A DNA stretch of 64,000 nucleotides from Nosema muscidifuracis (lineage: Eukaryota; Microsporidia; Nosematidae). The translations under genes were made by a program, and so were the position numbers. Of this stretch, positions 10,240 to 19,854 are shown one piece after another. The first letter of the stretch is position 1, and each line of letters begins with the position of its first letter. Location of the stretch: positions 434,001 through 498,000 of the forward strand of contig JAIOKI010000007.1 in the NCBI GenBank assembly GCA_028335825.1. The letters run 5' to 3'. The notes beneath the pieces are model-generated. The model made no database searches and was not told the DNA's origin. It worked only from the letters and a program-made list of their open reading frames with translations.

Positions 10240-11208
10240 ATGAAAGACATAAGAATTCTCCTTTTAGAAATAATCAACCCTTGTGCATTCTACATGTTTT
10301 TTATAGTACAAAACTATCTAGTAAAAATATCTAATGTATTATTAATTAGTATAAGTACATTTGTACCTGCATCTATATATACAGTTCTTAAATGTGGAAG
10401 ATTATTCGACTCTTCAAAAATATCTTTTAAAAAGATATTTTTTGGCTTATTATTTGGGTTAATAGATTTTGTTATTATGTATATGTTTCTAAATATAATG
10501 AAATATAATTCTACATTTGTAGTTTTAGCTTTATCCATAATTCCATTTATAGTATTCAATCAGCTTAATACACTTCCAGAATTATTAACAAATGCTTGTA
10601 CTTTGACAGTTATTTATTCTTTAATCAAAACAACTTGTTTTTTTGAATTATTTGGATTCCAGCCCAGTTTAATTTTAGGTACTACAGATTCAGATACAAG
10701 TACAATTCATTTTTCATTGGTATCTATAATAGGAGCAATAAGATTATTTTTAAATTCTTATTTATTTGATAATGAAGAATATGCTGATATTAAAGGATGG
10801 AATATATTTTTATTCTCTATATTCTCGATCATTTATCTATACATAGATGAATATAGTCTATCTGCAGAAACTGAAATTATCAAATCAAATATTCCATTAG
10901 CTATTTTAGTTATATTTAGTTTTACATTTTGGTTATTTACTTTAGATACTTTATCTATTAATTTATGTAGGAATTATTTTTTAGTATGTTTATTAATTTG
11001 TATATTTTATTTTTCATTTCCATTAATAAAATTATGGAAAGTAACAAGAACAGAATATGCTTTATACAGTCTTCATTTATGGATTTGTGGATTTATTTTA
11101 TTAATATTTATTATAGGATTATCTAAAAGAACTCCTATTAATTTACAAGGATTTTTTGAAGAAGATACGGAAATTAATAATGAAGATTTAGAAACACTTT
11201 GGGTATAA
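10240..11208 (+). CDS. Polytopic membrane protein, DMT-transporter-like
   Basis: Not firmly recognised. The 322 residues hold about nine or ten hydrophobic helices, a short hydrophilic loop around TTDSDTST (about 147-155) and an acidic cytosolic tail EEDTEINNEDLETLWV. The spacing of helices and the segment IDFVIMYMFLNIMKYNSTFVVLALSIIPF resemble the drug/metabolite (nucleotide-sugar/EamA) transporter superfamily, but no diagnostic motif can be claimed. A CCC triplet lies about 16 bases before the ATG (accctctccaagctttATG). No signal peptide is distinct from the first helix. Confidence 0.75.
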   Translation: MKDIRILLLEIINPCAFYMFFIVQNYLVKISNVLLISISTFVPASIYTVLKCGRLFDSSKISFKKIFFGLLFGLIDFVIMYMFLNIMKYNSTFVVLALSIIPFIVFNQLNTLPELLTNACTLTVIYSLIKTTCFFELFGFQPSLILGTTDSDTSTIHFSLVSIIGAIRLFLNSYLFDNEEYADIKGWNIFLFSIFSIIYLYIDEYSLSAETEIIKSNIPLAILVIFSFTFWLFTLDTLSINLCRNYFLVCLLICIFYFSFPLIKLWKVTRTEYALYSLHLWICGFILLIFIIGLSKRTPINLQGFFEEDTEINNEDLETLWV

Positions 11209-12090
11209 ATATTTGTATTAAAATAATTAGAGATTAATATATTAAAATAATTACATATTTGTATATTAAATGATAATTAGAGATTAATATATTGAAATAG
11301 TTAGAGATTAATATATTAAAATAGTTAGAGATTTACAAATATTTAATTACAGATTTATATATTGAAATAATTGATTTACAAATATTTAATTACAGATTTA
11401 TATATTGAAATAATTGATTTACAAATATTTAATTACAGATTTATATATCGAAATAATTATAGATTAATATATTGATTAATAAATATTTAGAATCAAGAAA
11501 GAAGTTACGAAATAACTCACTCCAAAAGACAATCTTTAAAAAACATGTTAAAATTAGATTTGACACAGATATTAAAATATAGCATTTCAGACTTGACATT
11601 ATTGTTATATATAAGAAAAATAAAAGATTTTAATAGTAGAAATGGTAATTAATTCTAATGATAATTGACAAAAAATCGAGATAGAAAAGCTAAAAAAATA
11701 TGATCTATTGAAAAAAAGAACTTTTAAAAATGCATAAATATAAAACGGTAATTGTATTTTATTTAATAACCTGTGCTTGTGTATTTTCAAAATTTTATGA
11801 TACCGAAAAAGAAGAATTAAGATAATTGTAGAAATTAAAATAAACATTAAGTCTACTGTCTGAGAAAGACCCTGGAAAGTATTTTGTTTGTAATAGAAAT
11901 GGAAGATATTGATAGATCAGTAGAATAATTTACAAAAAAGGACTACCTTTAGCTGTATTAAATGACTTTATAGTTTTATTATATATTTAACGTATAAATT
12001 TTTTTTATTATAAGAACGAAAATATATTTTTATTATAAAAGTTAAATAAAAAACTTTTATATGTATAAATACATGATTTTATAAATTAAT
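11209..12090. other. 0.88-kb spacer with repeats and a possible short ORF
   Basis: 11210-11480 is a run of imperfect repeats of tttatatattgaaataatt and agattaatatattaaaata. From 11730 to 11825 a 31-codon plus-strand frame starts MHKYKTVIVFYLITCACVFS, which looks like a signal peptide, but it ends quickly and has no CCC triplet. 11852-11924 is a less AT-rich patch bounded by a 7-bp inverted repeat (tctactg/cagtaga). I see no solid gene. Confidence 0.45.
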
Positions 12091-12570
12091 CTATTTACTA
12101 ATAATACTATAACAATAATCATGAAATGATAAAATATATTTATCATCCATAACTTTATTTTTAGGTATCTCTAACTCAAATTTACCACAATAATCACATA
12201 AAACATTTTCAAAATTAAAAAAATATTTACAAATCTCAACCAAATCTAAAGATCTTTGTTTAAATAAAAATTCATTTAACTCAATATTACCTGAATCTAT
12301 AGAAATAAATCCATAAATTTTATGTTTAATTAATTTAATATTTCCTATAATATATTCTATATAATCAAGATTTGATATTTCTTGTACATTTATATGTTTA
12401 TAAATATTTTCATTTCTTATTACATTTTTCAAACGAGTGAAGCTATCATTAACTTTAATTAAATTATTTTTAAAATGTTCTTTATATTTATATCTAGACT
12501 TAAATTCAGTAAGAGCTTTAATAAAGAAAAGAATATGTGATTGTATAAGTTTTTTTCTTGTAATTTTCAT
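12091..12570 (-). CDS. Small protein with Med27-like C-terminal zinc motif
   Basis: 159 residues, mostly helical. The last 50 hold LVEICKYFFNFENVLCDYCGK and then SFHDYCYS, a C-x2-C ... H-x2-C arrangement. It resembles the C-terminal zinc-binding region of Mediator subunit 27 (a helix, CxxCGK, then FHxxC). This is a resemblance by eye, not a proof, and other small zinc proteins remain possible. A CCC triplet lies three bases upstream of the ATG (acccttATG on the minus strand). It diverges from SEC62 with a 51-bp gap. Confidence 0.7.
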   Translation of the reverse strand: MKITRKKLIQSHILFFIKALTEFKSRYKYKEHFKNNLIKVNDSFTRLKNVIRNENIYKHINVQEISNLDYIEYIIGNIKLIKHKIYGFISIDSGNIELNEFLFKQRSLDLVEICKYFFNFENVLCDYCGKFELEIPKNKVMDDKYILSFHDYCYSIISK

Positions 12571-12621
12571 AAGGGTCTATAAATATATTTTTAAAAAAAT
12601 ATTCTTGTTTGACCCCTCAAT
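12571..12621. promoter_or_regulatory. 51-bp bidirectional start region
   Basis: Gap between the divergent Med27-like and SEC62 starts. On the minus strand a CCC triplet lies at 12574-12576 (ggg as written); on the plus strand cccc lies at 12613-12616, five bases before the SEC62 ATG. The middle is a poly-A/T tract. Confidence 0.55.
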
Positions 12622-13218
12622 ATGGAATGTGTATTTAAAAAGTATGAAACTCATCTCAGAAAAGTTCATACAACAGAAAAAATATTAAAATCAGTTAAAC
12701 GTGTAAATGTCTTTCAAGGTGCTGATTTGTATATGATATTAAAAGATCTTAATATTTCTAAAGATCAGATAAATGAAATAATTAAGTACATGTTGTTGAA
12801 TAATATAATTTTCAAAGTCGAGATCGATAAAAATAATAAAAAAAATTGCGACATCTTGCTCGATTACAGGTTTTCAAAAAAAGATTTTTTTATTTGGAGT
12901 GAAGAAAAATCTTCACATTTAAATTTGATTATTTGTCTTGGAGTTATACTTGTAGGACTCTGTCTTGTTCTTTTCCAGATGTGGCCTTCTAATATGAAAT
13001 TCCTGGCTTCTTATGTATCATATCTTTGTGCTGGTTTTATAATATTCTTATTAGTATTGGGTGTTATTAGACTTATATTATTCTGTGTTACATATTTTAC
13101 TCATTCACCTGGTATATGGTTATTCCCTAATTTATTTGCTGATTGTGGATTTGTAGATAGTTTTATTCCAGTTTGGTGTTATCACGGAGAAGATGTTAAA
13201 AAACAAAAAAGTGAATAA
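12622..13218 (+). CDS. SEC62: Sec62, ER protein translocation subunit
   Basis: Membrane subunit that works with the Sec61/Sec63 channel in post-translational import into the ER. Seen: a cytosolic N-terminal domain (1-95), two transmembrane helices (about 97-118 and 130-158), and between and after them the Sec62 hallmarks MWPSNMKFLASYVSY and SPGIWLFPNLFADCGFVDSFIPVW. Short cytosolic tail HGEDVKKQKSE. At 198 residues it is shorter than yeast Sec62 (274). ATG follows cccctcaat. Confidence 0.92.
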   Translation: MECVFKKYETHLRKVHTTEKILKSVKRVNVFQGADLYMILKDLNISKDQINEIIKYMLLNNIIFKVEIDKNNKKNCDILLDYRFSKKDFFIWSEEKSSHLNLIICLGVILVGLCLVLFQMWPSNMKFLASYVSYLCAGFIIFLLVLGVIRLILFCVTYFTHSPGIWLFPNLFADCGFVDSFIPVWCYHGEDVKKQKSE

Positions 13219-13586
13219 AATTTATTAAAACATAAATATTGGGTTTTTATAATATTTTGAGTATATTGTTAAATAATTTTTAATTAAATTATTTTTGATT
13301 AAATATTAAATTTCTTGATAAAAAACTTAAATTATTGTTAATTTAACTTACAATTTTAAAATTATTTTTCAACAATTAATTAAGTTTTTAGATAAGTTAT
13401 TTTTAATATTTACATATGTGATTTTTAAATAAGTGATTTTAATTAATATGTAATTTTTACTATTTATTAATATGATTATAATTAATATGCAATTTTTTAC
13501 AAATTTAATATGTAAATATTAAAAATAACTCATTAATTATAAATTAAAAATATTAATTTTATAAAATATTAGAAATTAACCCAATA
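13219..13586. other. AT-rich spacer
   Basis: About 370 bp of A/T-rich sequence with scattered words such as attaatatgtaattttta. No gene, RNA or clear repeat array seen. Confidence 0.5.
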
Positions 13587-14801
13587 ATGTCAGAAATTTC
13601 TCTTGATACTGATATTAAACCACGAATTAGAATCGAAATGTCAACAGAATCTGATGAATATACAAATTACGAAAATAAAGCTAAACCTATTAAATTACAA
13701 ACTTATAGGCTGGAAATTATTATAACTTTTATTCTTAGATTACTCGGAGTAATATCTCTTATATCATATTTGGTTGTACTTTGTAATATTGATTTTAATA
13801 GAGTAATTAAAAATGATAATATTGAAAATGTTTGTATTGAAGATACAAATAAAAGTGTATTCCAATCAATAGATGCTAGAGAATACAAAGATATAAAATA
13901 TCATGGAAAAGAGAATCTTTTAAAAATACTCGTAGCTCAAATGACAAAAATGATCGATCTTACAGAAAAAGATAAAAATCTTCAGGAAAAAATTAGTGCT
14001 ACACAGCGAAATTTTTTATTATACGGACCACCTGGTACAGGAAAAACTCATTTTGTGAAAAAATTGGCATATGAGCTTAACAAGAATTTAATCATAAAAT
14101 ACAGAAAAAATGAATTTAATGAAACTAAAGATATTTATAATGAAGATGGATATGTCAGAGTGTATTGTATAACGCCTAGTATGATTACCGATAAATGGTA
14201 CGGCGAGACTGAAAAAAAAGTATACAGATTGTTTAGTGAAGCAAGAGATGATTCGGAATGGAAAGCGACAATCATATTTTTAGATGAAGTTGATTCATAT
14301 TTTAGTGAAAGAAGTAATGAAATACAAGAATATTATCTATCATTAAAAGCTGAATTCCTAAATTTGATGAGTGGGATTAACGAAAATTTAACGAAAAATG
14401 TTTTCATAATTGGTGCAACGAATTTAAGAAATAATCTTGATACAGCTTTTTCAAGAAGATTTTCTGAACATTTTCAATTTGGTCTACCTAATTTTAATGA
14501 AATCAAGGATATTATAATGGCTTGTACTAAAAAATGGTACAAAGAGAAAGATTATGAAATTTTAATAGATGGAATATGTAAAACAGCATTAGAAAGATTT
14601 CTTAGTCAGTCTAATATAATAGAATTGATTAACAATGTATTATTTAAGTATACAATTGATTGTAAAAAATTATATAGTTATTTAAAAGATGCTATAGAAT
14701 GTAATCTAAATACATTTGATAAAGAATCTAATGAAGAATTTCCTCAAGGATTGGAAGTATATTTATATGCTGATCCTATAAATAAAATTACGAAAGAATG
14801 A
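13587..14801 (+). CDS. Membrane-anchored AAA ATPase (Msp1/meiotic-clade-like)
   Basis: Single AAA module behind one membrane helix (ITFILRLLGVISLISYLVVL, about residues 47-66). Seen: Walker [17 protein letters not shown] (about 148-163), a pore-loop region with KWYGETEKKV, Walker B IIFLDEVD, sensor-1 GATNLR and arginine fingers SRRFSEHF. The N-terminal anchor plus a single AAA domain is the layout of Msp1/ATAD1, which pulls misplaced tail-anchored proteins from the mitochondrial outer membrane. Sequence alone cannot separate that from other meiotic-clade ATPases. An insertion (YRKNEFNETKDIYNEDGY) sits just before the pore loop. Start preceded by aacccaataATG. Confidence 0.85.
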   Translation: MSEISLDTDIKPRIRIEMSTESDEYTNYENKAKPIKLQTYRLEIIITFILRLLGVISLISYLVVLCNIDFNRVIKNDNIENVCIEDTNKSVFQSIDAREYKDIKYHGKENLLKILVAQMTKMIDLTEKDKNLQEKISATQRNFLLYGPPGTGKTHFVKKLAYELNKNLIIKYRKNEFNETKDIYNEDGYVRVYCITPSMITDKWYGETEKKVYRLFSEARDDSEWKATIIFLDEVDSYFSERSNEIQEYYLSLKAEFLNLMSGINENLTKNVFIIGATNLRNNLDTAFSRRFSEHFQFGLPNFNEIKDIIMACTKKWYKEKDYEILIDGICKTALERFLSQSNIIELINNVLFKYTIDCKKLYSYLKDAIECNLNTFDKESNEEFPQGLEVYLYADPINKITKE

Positions 14802-14865
14802 AATAAATTGTATAATTTAATTTTCAAAATAATTTTATGTATTGAAAGTCTTGGGTTAATTTCAA

Positions 14866-14939
14866 GCTCTGGTAGCTCAGCCGGTTAGAGCGTCGTGCTA
14901 ATAACGCGAAGGCCCTGGGTTCGAATCCCAGTCGGAGCA
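14866..14939 (+). tRNA. tRNA-Ile (AAU)
   Basis: 74-nt intronless cloverleaf. Acceptor gctctgg pairs with tcggagc at 14932-14938, discriminator A at 14939. D arm tagctcagccggttagagc; anticodon stem tcgtg/cgcga with loop ctaataa, anticodon AAT at 14900-14902 (A34 presumably inosine). T arm ctgggttcgaatcccag. The Pol III T-run at 14940-14945 runs into the stop codon of the convergent GPI12-like gene. Confidence 0.96.
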
Positions 14940-14943
14940 TTTT

Positions 14944-15597
14944 TTATAAATATGAATTATAAGAAGTATAGCTAGAGAACATCAAGTAAATATATCTAAA
15001 CCATAACAATTGACTTTTGTGATACCACATCATTTTTACTGCTTCAAAATATTTCTCAAATCCTAACGAATATTCGATTTCTTCAGTACTGTAATTACAA
15101 ATATATTTTTGAATCAGGCTTAGACTTTTAAGATACATTGTCTTAATAGGTATTTCTTTAGAAAATACTTTTACAGCTTCATAACACGAAATATGATTTT
15201 TATGTCCTGATACACCATAATGATCAAAAGTAATTAAAGTAGTAGATGGGTTTTGAAGATAATGTAGAAATAATATATCAATAATTTTTTGTTTATCCCA
15301 CTCATCATTATCAAAAAAACTATACATAGAAAGTTTAATATTGTAATCTTTGCATAACCTACTAAGCTCATTTTCTCTATAATAATCAAATTTGAAAAGT
15401 GTATCTCCTTTTGATAAACAAATGATTTGTATCTCGTTTTTTAAATTTAACAATGTAGGAGAGAAAAACATTGATTCATCATCTGGATGAGCAATTAAAA
15501 GAGTGTAATTACCAGTATTTTTTATAGGTTTACTTATTAATCTTTTATAGTTGCGTATAAACAAAAATATAAACGAAGAGAAAATAAAATATTTCAT
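14944..15597 (-). CDS. GPI12: GlcNAc-PI de-N-acetylase (PIG-L/Gpi12)
   Basis: Second step of GPI-anchor synthesis at the ER: removal of acetate from GlcNAc-PI. Seen: one N-terminal membrane helix (MKYFIFSSFIFLFI), the metal motif LIAHPDDESMF (H-P-D-D, about residues 36-39), CLSKGD, the ENEL segment and the late histidine motif DHYGVSGHKNH. All catalytic residues expected for the PIG-L family are visible. The ATG is immediately preceded by CCC (acccATG). The stop codon overlaps the T-run that ends tRNA-Ile on the other strand, so the two genes are packed end to end. Confidence 0.93.
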   Translation of the reverse strand: MKYFIFSSFIFLFIRNYKRLISKPIKNTGNYTLLIAHPDDESMFFSPTLLNLKNEIQIICLSKGDTLFKFDYYRENELSRLCKDYNIKLSMYSFFDNDEWDKQKIIDILFLHYLQNPSTTLITFDHYGVSGHKNHISCYEAVKVFSKEIPIKTMYLKSLSLIQKYICNYSTEEIEYSLGFEKYFEAVKMMWYHKSQLLWFRYIYLMFSSYTSYNSYL

Positions 15598-15636
15598 GGG
15601 TAAAATCCTAAAGATGTATTAGATTTTTATATTTTT

Positions 15637-15769
15637 AATATATGAAAGAAAAAAAATTGATCTAAAAATATGTCTGAAATTTTTAGAATATTTTTGCAGT
15701 CTTTCAGATAAAATAGTTTGAATTAATTCTTTGATTTATTCAATAGACCTTTTTTTTCCTTCATATATT
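15637..15769. repeat. Foldback with 20-bp arms
   Basis: Arm 15637-15656 (aatatatgaaagaaaaaaaa) is the reverse complement of 15750-15769 with one mismatch. Inside lies a perfect 9-bp hairpin (tctaaaaat/atttttaga, 15661-15687) and a 6-bp one (ttgaat/attcaa, 15718-15743). Confidence 0.65.
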
Positions 15770-16655
15770 CCTCAGATGAAAAACCTTTTATATTTATCCA
15801 TAATAAAACTTTTCAGGTTCATTTCAAGCATGTATTAAATATAAGCACCAGCTCAGTTATTTATACTGATCTCACCCACTTCAAATGTATAATTTTTATT
15901 TGTATTTATAAAGTGATTCTCTAGCATGTTATTTGAATTATTTTAAATTCGTTTATTTTTTATGATTATATGAATGTTTAGAAAGCTTCAAATAAAATAT
16001 TCTAAAATTACATTAAAACTAAATTAACCTGATAATTTTTTATCAATTCTTTACGACTAACCTTTTAATTAAAATCCATTATAAACATTTATTATATGCT
16101 ATAAATGTAATATTTTTTAGTAGCTTCTTAATCATTAATGTAGAATCAAAGGTTTAGAAAAATTAACTAATTCATTTATCCATATTTATAAAAAATTTGA
16201 AATCTAACATTTATTTTTCAATTTCTAATAATAAAATACATTCTTTTTTTGATAACATAAAAACTTTAGTATAAATAAAACTTATACTATCAGTCTTTTA
16301 ATAAATAAGATGTGTATTCTTATTTAATAATTTTAGTTTAAAATTAATCTTAGATTACTTATTTTAAAATATTATGACGTCTTTAAATTGACTTTTATAA
16401 AAATAATTAAATTGAATGAGCATATATTTTATTTTGATAGCAGGTTTATATTTGAAATAAATAAATTAAAATAATTAATTGAAAGTGATTTTTAATTACA
16501 AATTAAAAAAACATTTTAATATTATCTATTCTAAAATACATTCAATGTCTTATCAATATTATAGAATATTAGTTAATCTCTTATGAAATAATTTTTAATC
16601 TCTAATAAAGTAATTTATAATCTCTTATGAAATAATTTTCAACCTCTTATAAAAT

Positions 16656-16796
16656 AATTTATGATATCGATATTTATTTTTTTTAATCTCTTATGAAATA
16701 ATTTTTAATAATTTAACAATATTATAGAATATTTGTTTTAATTATTAAATTTAATTTAAATATATTACAAAAAAATAAATATCGATATTATAAATT
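16656..16796. repeat. Inverted repeat, 28-nt arms
   Basis: Arms 16656-16683 and 16769-16796 are reverse complements with one mismatch; both contain atatcgatatttatt or its complement. The 85-bp loop contains aatctcttatgaaataattt. Direct repeats of caatattatagaatatt lie at about 16553 and 16718. No coding content. Confidence 0.65.
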
Positions 16797-16886
16797 TTAT
16801 GTAAAAATCTATTCTAATAAATATTGAATCTTAATAATTTAAGTTAATTAAATAATTAATTTAAAAATAGACTTTTATAATACCCC

Positions 16887-18314
16887 ATGATAGGCATATC
16901 AATTCAATTATATTTGATAATTATATATTGTACGAAATATACTGAATATGATGAGAAATTTCATGATGATTTCGTTAATCAGTTTGAAGAATCCTCTATT
17001 TACAAGGCATTTGAAAAAGTCCAAAAAATGTCTGATAAAGATTTCAAATTAGTCATGTTAAGACTATGCGATTCTTCAGGCAGAAAACCTAATGAAGTAT
17101 TGCTTAACGAAACCATTGAGTTTAAAAAAATGATTACAAATATTTATTTTGGTGAAAATAGCAATTTAAGTAAAAAATTTATTTTAAGAACTTATTTTGG
17201 AGATTATGATGTATCAAAAAAAACTTGTTATTATTCTGCTCATCTTAAATTCATAATTAATTTTGTTAACATGTGGATAGAATTTTATATGAATGAAGAT
17301 TATTGGATAACCCGTTACAAGATTACTGACGATAATTTTTATAAGATATTTTATCTTGAAGGTAAATTTAATAGAAAGAAGGATTTTCTCTTGCTTGAGT
17401 TTAGATTTGAACCTATGACATGGCTAGATAAATATGCTAAATTAATTTTATACGAATATTTTATGTATTTGATAAATTATACGAGGTGTGTTAACCTTTT
17501 TTCTAAGAAGTTTAATAATATAGAAAATACAACAGATAAATTTCCTGAAGTGAAATTTTTTAAAAAATCTTATCTAGAAGATATTACTGAATTAAATTCT
17601 CTAAGTAAAGAAGTAACAATTAAATTTGATGTATCTTACTCAAAATCTCTTGTATTTGAAGATCCAACTGATTTTATTAATGAAAAATTGAGATTTGGAA
17701 ATAAAAATATAGTAGCTCAAACTTCTTGTATTAATTATGGAAAGTATCCTGATAACAGTTTAATTGAAAAATTAATTGAAGATAAGACAGTTTTAATTAC
17801 TAAGTCATTAGAAGAGTTGGAGTTTTATTTACAAATTTTTCAATATTACGCTGAGATTAATGAAAAACCTATTTTTATAAAATTATCTAAGAATGATAAT
17901 CAGTGGATAATTAAAATTATAAGTATATCTTATATTCCTTATAGAGATTTACTACTTAAATTTAAAATGAAATGTGATAAGACTAATAAATTTGCTAAAA
18001 AAGATCAAAAGAAAATATTTATTGGAGTATTTGATAATAATATCTTTAATGTAGAAACATATAATGGAATAAAACCTAAATATCTTTTACCAGAAAAATA
18101 TTATATGTTACCTTGCTTAGAGTTAAGCTGTGAACATATTATAGGAACTGAAGATCTTATTAAAAGATATTATTTATTTGACGAAATTAAAATTCAAAGA
18201 AATAAAAAAACAGAAATATGTCCTATATGTTATCAATCAGCGACTGTAGAATCTTACTTGGAGAATTATTCTAAATTTAATTTACAGCCCTTCATTAAAC
18301 AACCAGATTTATAA
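16887..18314 (+). CDS. Orphan protein with signal-peptide-like N-terminus
   Basis: Not recognised. 475 residues; the first 18 (MIGISIQLYLIIIYCTKY) look like a signal peptide or anchor, the rest is hydrophilic, rich in aromatic and charged residues, without obvious repeats. Near the C-terminus there is a lone CPICYQ (about 449) and earlier scattered Cys, which is not enough to call a RING. A CCCC run is directly upstream of the ATG (taccccATG), supporting this start and a real gene. A secreted or ER-luminal microsporidian-specific protein is possible, as inference only. Confidence 0.75.
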   Translation: MIGISIQLYLIIIYCTKYTEYDEKFHDDFVNQFEESSIYKAFEKVQKMSDKDFKLVMLRLCDSSGRKPNEVLLNETIEFKKMITNIYFGENSNLSKKFILRTYFGDYDVSKKTCYYSAHLKFIINFVNMWIEFYMNEDYWITRYKITDDNFYKIFYLEGKFNRKKDFLLLEFRFEPMTWLDKYAKLILYEYFMYLINYTRCVNLFSKKFNNIENTTDKFPEVKFFKKSYLEDITELNSLSKEVTIKFDVSYSKSLVFEDPTDFINEKLRFGNKNIVAQTSCINYGKYPDNSLIEKLIEDKTVLITKSLEELEFYLQIFQYYAEINEKPIFIKLSKNDNQWIIKIISISYIPYRDLLLKFKMKCDKTNKFAKKDQKKIFIGVFDNNIFNVETYNGIKPKYLLPEKYYMLPCLELSCEHIIGTEDLIKRYYLFDEIKIQRNKKTEICPICYQSATVESYLENYSKFNLQPFIKQPDL

Positions 18315-18556
18315 TTAAATTTATTTTTCTGTTACCATAAAATGTTACATTAAATAATAAGTTATCATAAATATATCAAAAAAAATTGTATATTTCATAT
18401 CATAAAAATGATCTATTAAATATCATAAAAATTGTATATTTAATATCATAAAAACTGTATATTTTATATAATAAAATGTTACATTAAATATTTCTGTTAT
18501 AATAAATATATCAAAAAACTGTATATTTTATATTAAAAAAATAATCCAGTAAATAT
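18315..18556. repeat. Short imperfect repeats downstream of two convergent genes
   Basis: Built from atcataaaaattgtatattt and ataaaatgttacattaaata words repeated three to four times. No gene seen. Confidence 0.6.
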
Positions 18557-18979
18557 TTAATTTGTTTTAAGTTTCTGTATTGTTTTATAAACCAATTCAT
18601 AAAATATAAGCCCACCAATAGAAATGTATAAAAAAGCCCAAAAATAGCTATAAAAAATCATAAACTTAATAATCATAGAAACAGCCAATATATCAAACAA
18701 TAAAGAAGGAATACCTTTTCCTGATAAAGAAGTACCAGGATCAACCAACTCTTCGATATTATTCTCTCTTTTTATAACTGGTTTACTTATTTTAAATACA
18801 CTTACTATAGATATTAATTCTGGTATACTTGTAAGTATAAATTTAATCTTGTCAAATCTATTATTAAAATAGAATAAAATGATTATAAGTATGTTGTATA
18901 AAATGCTACTTGCTAAGAGTGTTTTCTTAATATGATGATTAGAGTTGTAGATGGCTTTGTTTAAATCACTTCCTCGCAT
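18557..18979 (-). CDS. TMEM208/SND2-like ER membrane protein
   Basis: 140 residues with four predicted membrane helices in two pairs, separated by a hydrophilic loop (KREN...VDPGTSLSGKGIPS). The arrangement, NHHIKKTLLASSILYNIL at the start and a small loop followed by a helical pair ending FYSYFWAFLYISIGG, match the TMEM208/Snd2 (DUF788) family, which helps guide proteins to the ER independently of SRP. This is recognition by topology and spacing; no catalytic motif exists to confirm it. A CCCC run lies just before the ATG (tatccccaATG). Confidence 0.72.
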   Translation of the reverse strand: MRGSDLNKAIYNSNHHIKKTLLASSILYNILIIILFYFNNRFDKIKFILTSIPELISIVSVFKISKPVIKRENNIEELVDPGTSLSGKGIPSLLFDILAVSMIIKFMIFYSYFWAFLYISIGGLIFYELVYKTIQKLKTN

Positions 18980-19584
18980 TGGGGATAAATATTTTTCAGC
19001 ATAAAAAGTATTAACAAATGAAAGAATATAATAAAGTTAAAAATGAAATGTAATAGGAAATTTTTATATAATTTTGAAAAGATCTTATTATAAAATAACA
19101 AGTAGACTATGATAATCAATATATTATTTAATTTAAAGGAATATAAAATTTTAAAGAATATTCAGAGACAAAATTTATATTTGAAATATTAAAATATTTG
19201 AAAAAATTACATATATAAAATCATCAATAATATTAAAAAAGTTGAAGTAAAAAAATATAAATAAGACTTGTTATCTAATTAACATATTAAAATGAAGATT
19301 TTACATTATGTAAAGACTTAGAATGAAATAATTACAAACTTCAATAATTAATATAAAAATGAGAAAGATTCAGACAGCAGAGTTGAATAATAAAATAGAG
19401 ATTTTTTAAATGAATCCATAAAGATTTACTGTATACGAAAAGAATAAAAAAAGAGATTCTAATCTAAGAAGAACCAACTAAGCAATCTAAAGAGCTGAAG
19501 CTCATCTGTCTATAAAGAAATATAACCAAATTCAATATTCTTTAAATTATAATATATTTATAAAATTAAGACTTTAATTTTATG
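18980..19584. other. 0.6-kb spacer, nothing clear
   Basis: A/T-rich. The patch 19360-19520 is a little richer in G and C (cagacagcagagttgaataa; gagctgaagctc hairpin near 19490) but I find neither a tRNA fold nor a known ncRNA box. No supported gene. Confidence 0.4.
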
Positions 19585-19854
19585 TTAACATCCTCCCACT
19601 TGTGAAGCAACCACTTCAAGTTCATCTCCTTCTTCCATATTACGCATATCTGGAGTTTCGTCAAGTCCAAGAACTTTACCATTGAAAATTAATCTAAGCT
19701 CATCAGGATTTTTATTAACATTATCAGCAAATGTCTTTAATATTTTTCTAAATGAAATATTCTTTTTTACTTTAAATTCCAATGTTGATCCATCTTGGTC
19801 TTGTATTTTCAAAGTTATTTTTTCTTGTTCTTTTTTATTAGTATCGTTATCCAT
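19585..19854 (-). CDS. SMT3: SUMO (Smt3)
   Basis: Small ubiquitin-like modifier. 89 residues with the beta-grasp order of SUMO: ITLKIQDQDGSTLEFKVKKNISF, a central helix ILKTFADNVNKNPDELRLIFNGKVL, and DMRNMEEGDELEVVASQVGG. The Gly-Gly is followed by a single Cys, so one residue must be removed by a SUMO protease. The N-terminal extension is short (about 10 residues). A CCC triplet lies three bases before the ATG (gcccttATG). Confidence 0.94.
   Translation of the reverse strand: MDNDTNKKEQEKITLKIQDQDGSTLEFKVKKNISFRKILKTFADNVNKNPDELRLIFNGKVLGLDETPDMRNMEEGDELEVVASQVGGC

Larger units (their letters stand above)
15598..16886. other. 1.29-kb spacer with foldbacks and possible decayed coding
   Basis: No intact gene. 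15637-15769 is a foldback (20-bp arms). The minus strand between about 15,670 and 15,900 contains protein-like stretches broken several times, a possible relic gene. 16551-16800 holds a second foldback with 28-nt arms flanked by direct repeats of caatattatagaatatt, and short repeats of aatctcttatgaaataattt. Confidence 0.5.

Noticed and set aside
11605-11847. Open minus-strand frame of 80 codons, hydrophobic
   Set aside because: Composition is that of random AT-rich DNA, there is no CCC cue, and no family resemblance.
19360-19520. Possible snRNA or snoRNA
   Set aside because: No conserved U6 ACAGAGA context and no paired C/D or H/ACA boxes were found; only a small gagct/agctc hairpin.
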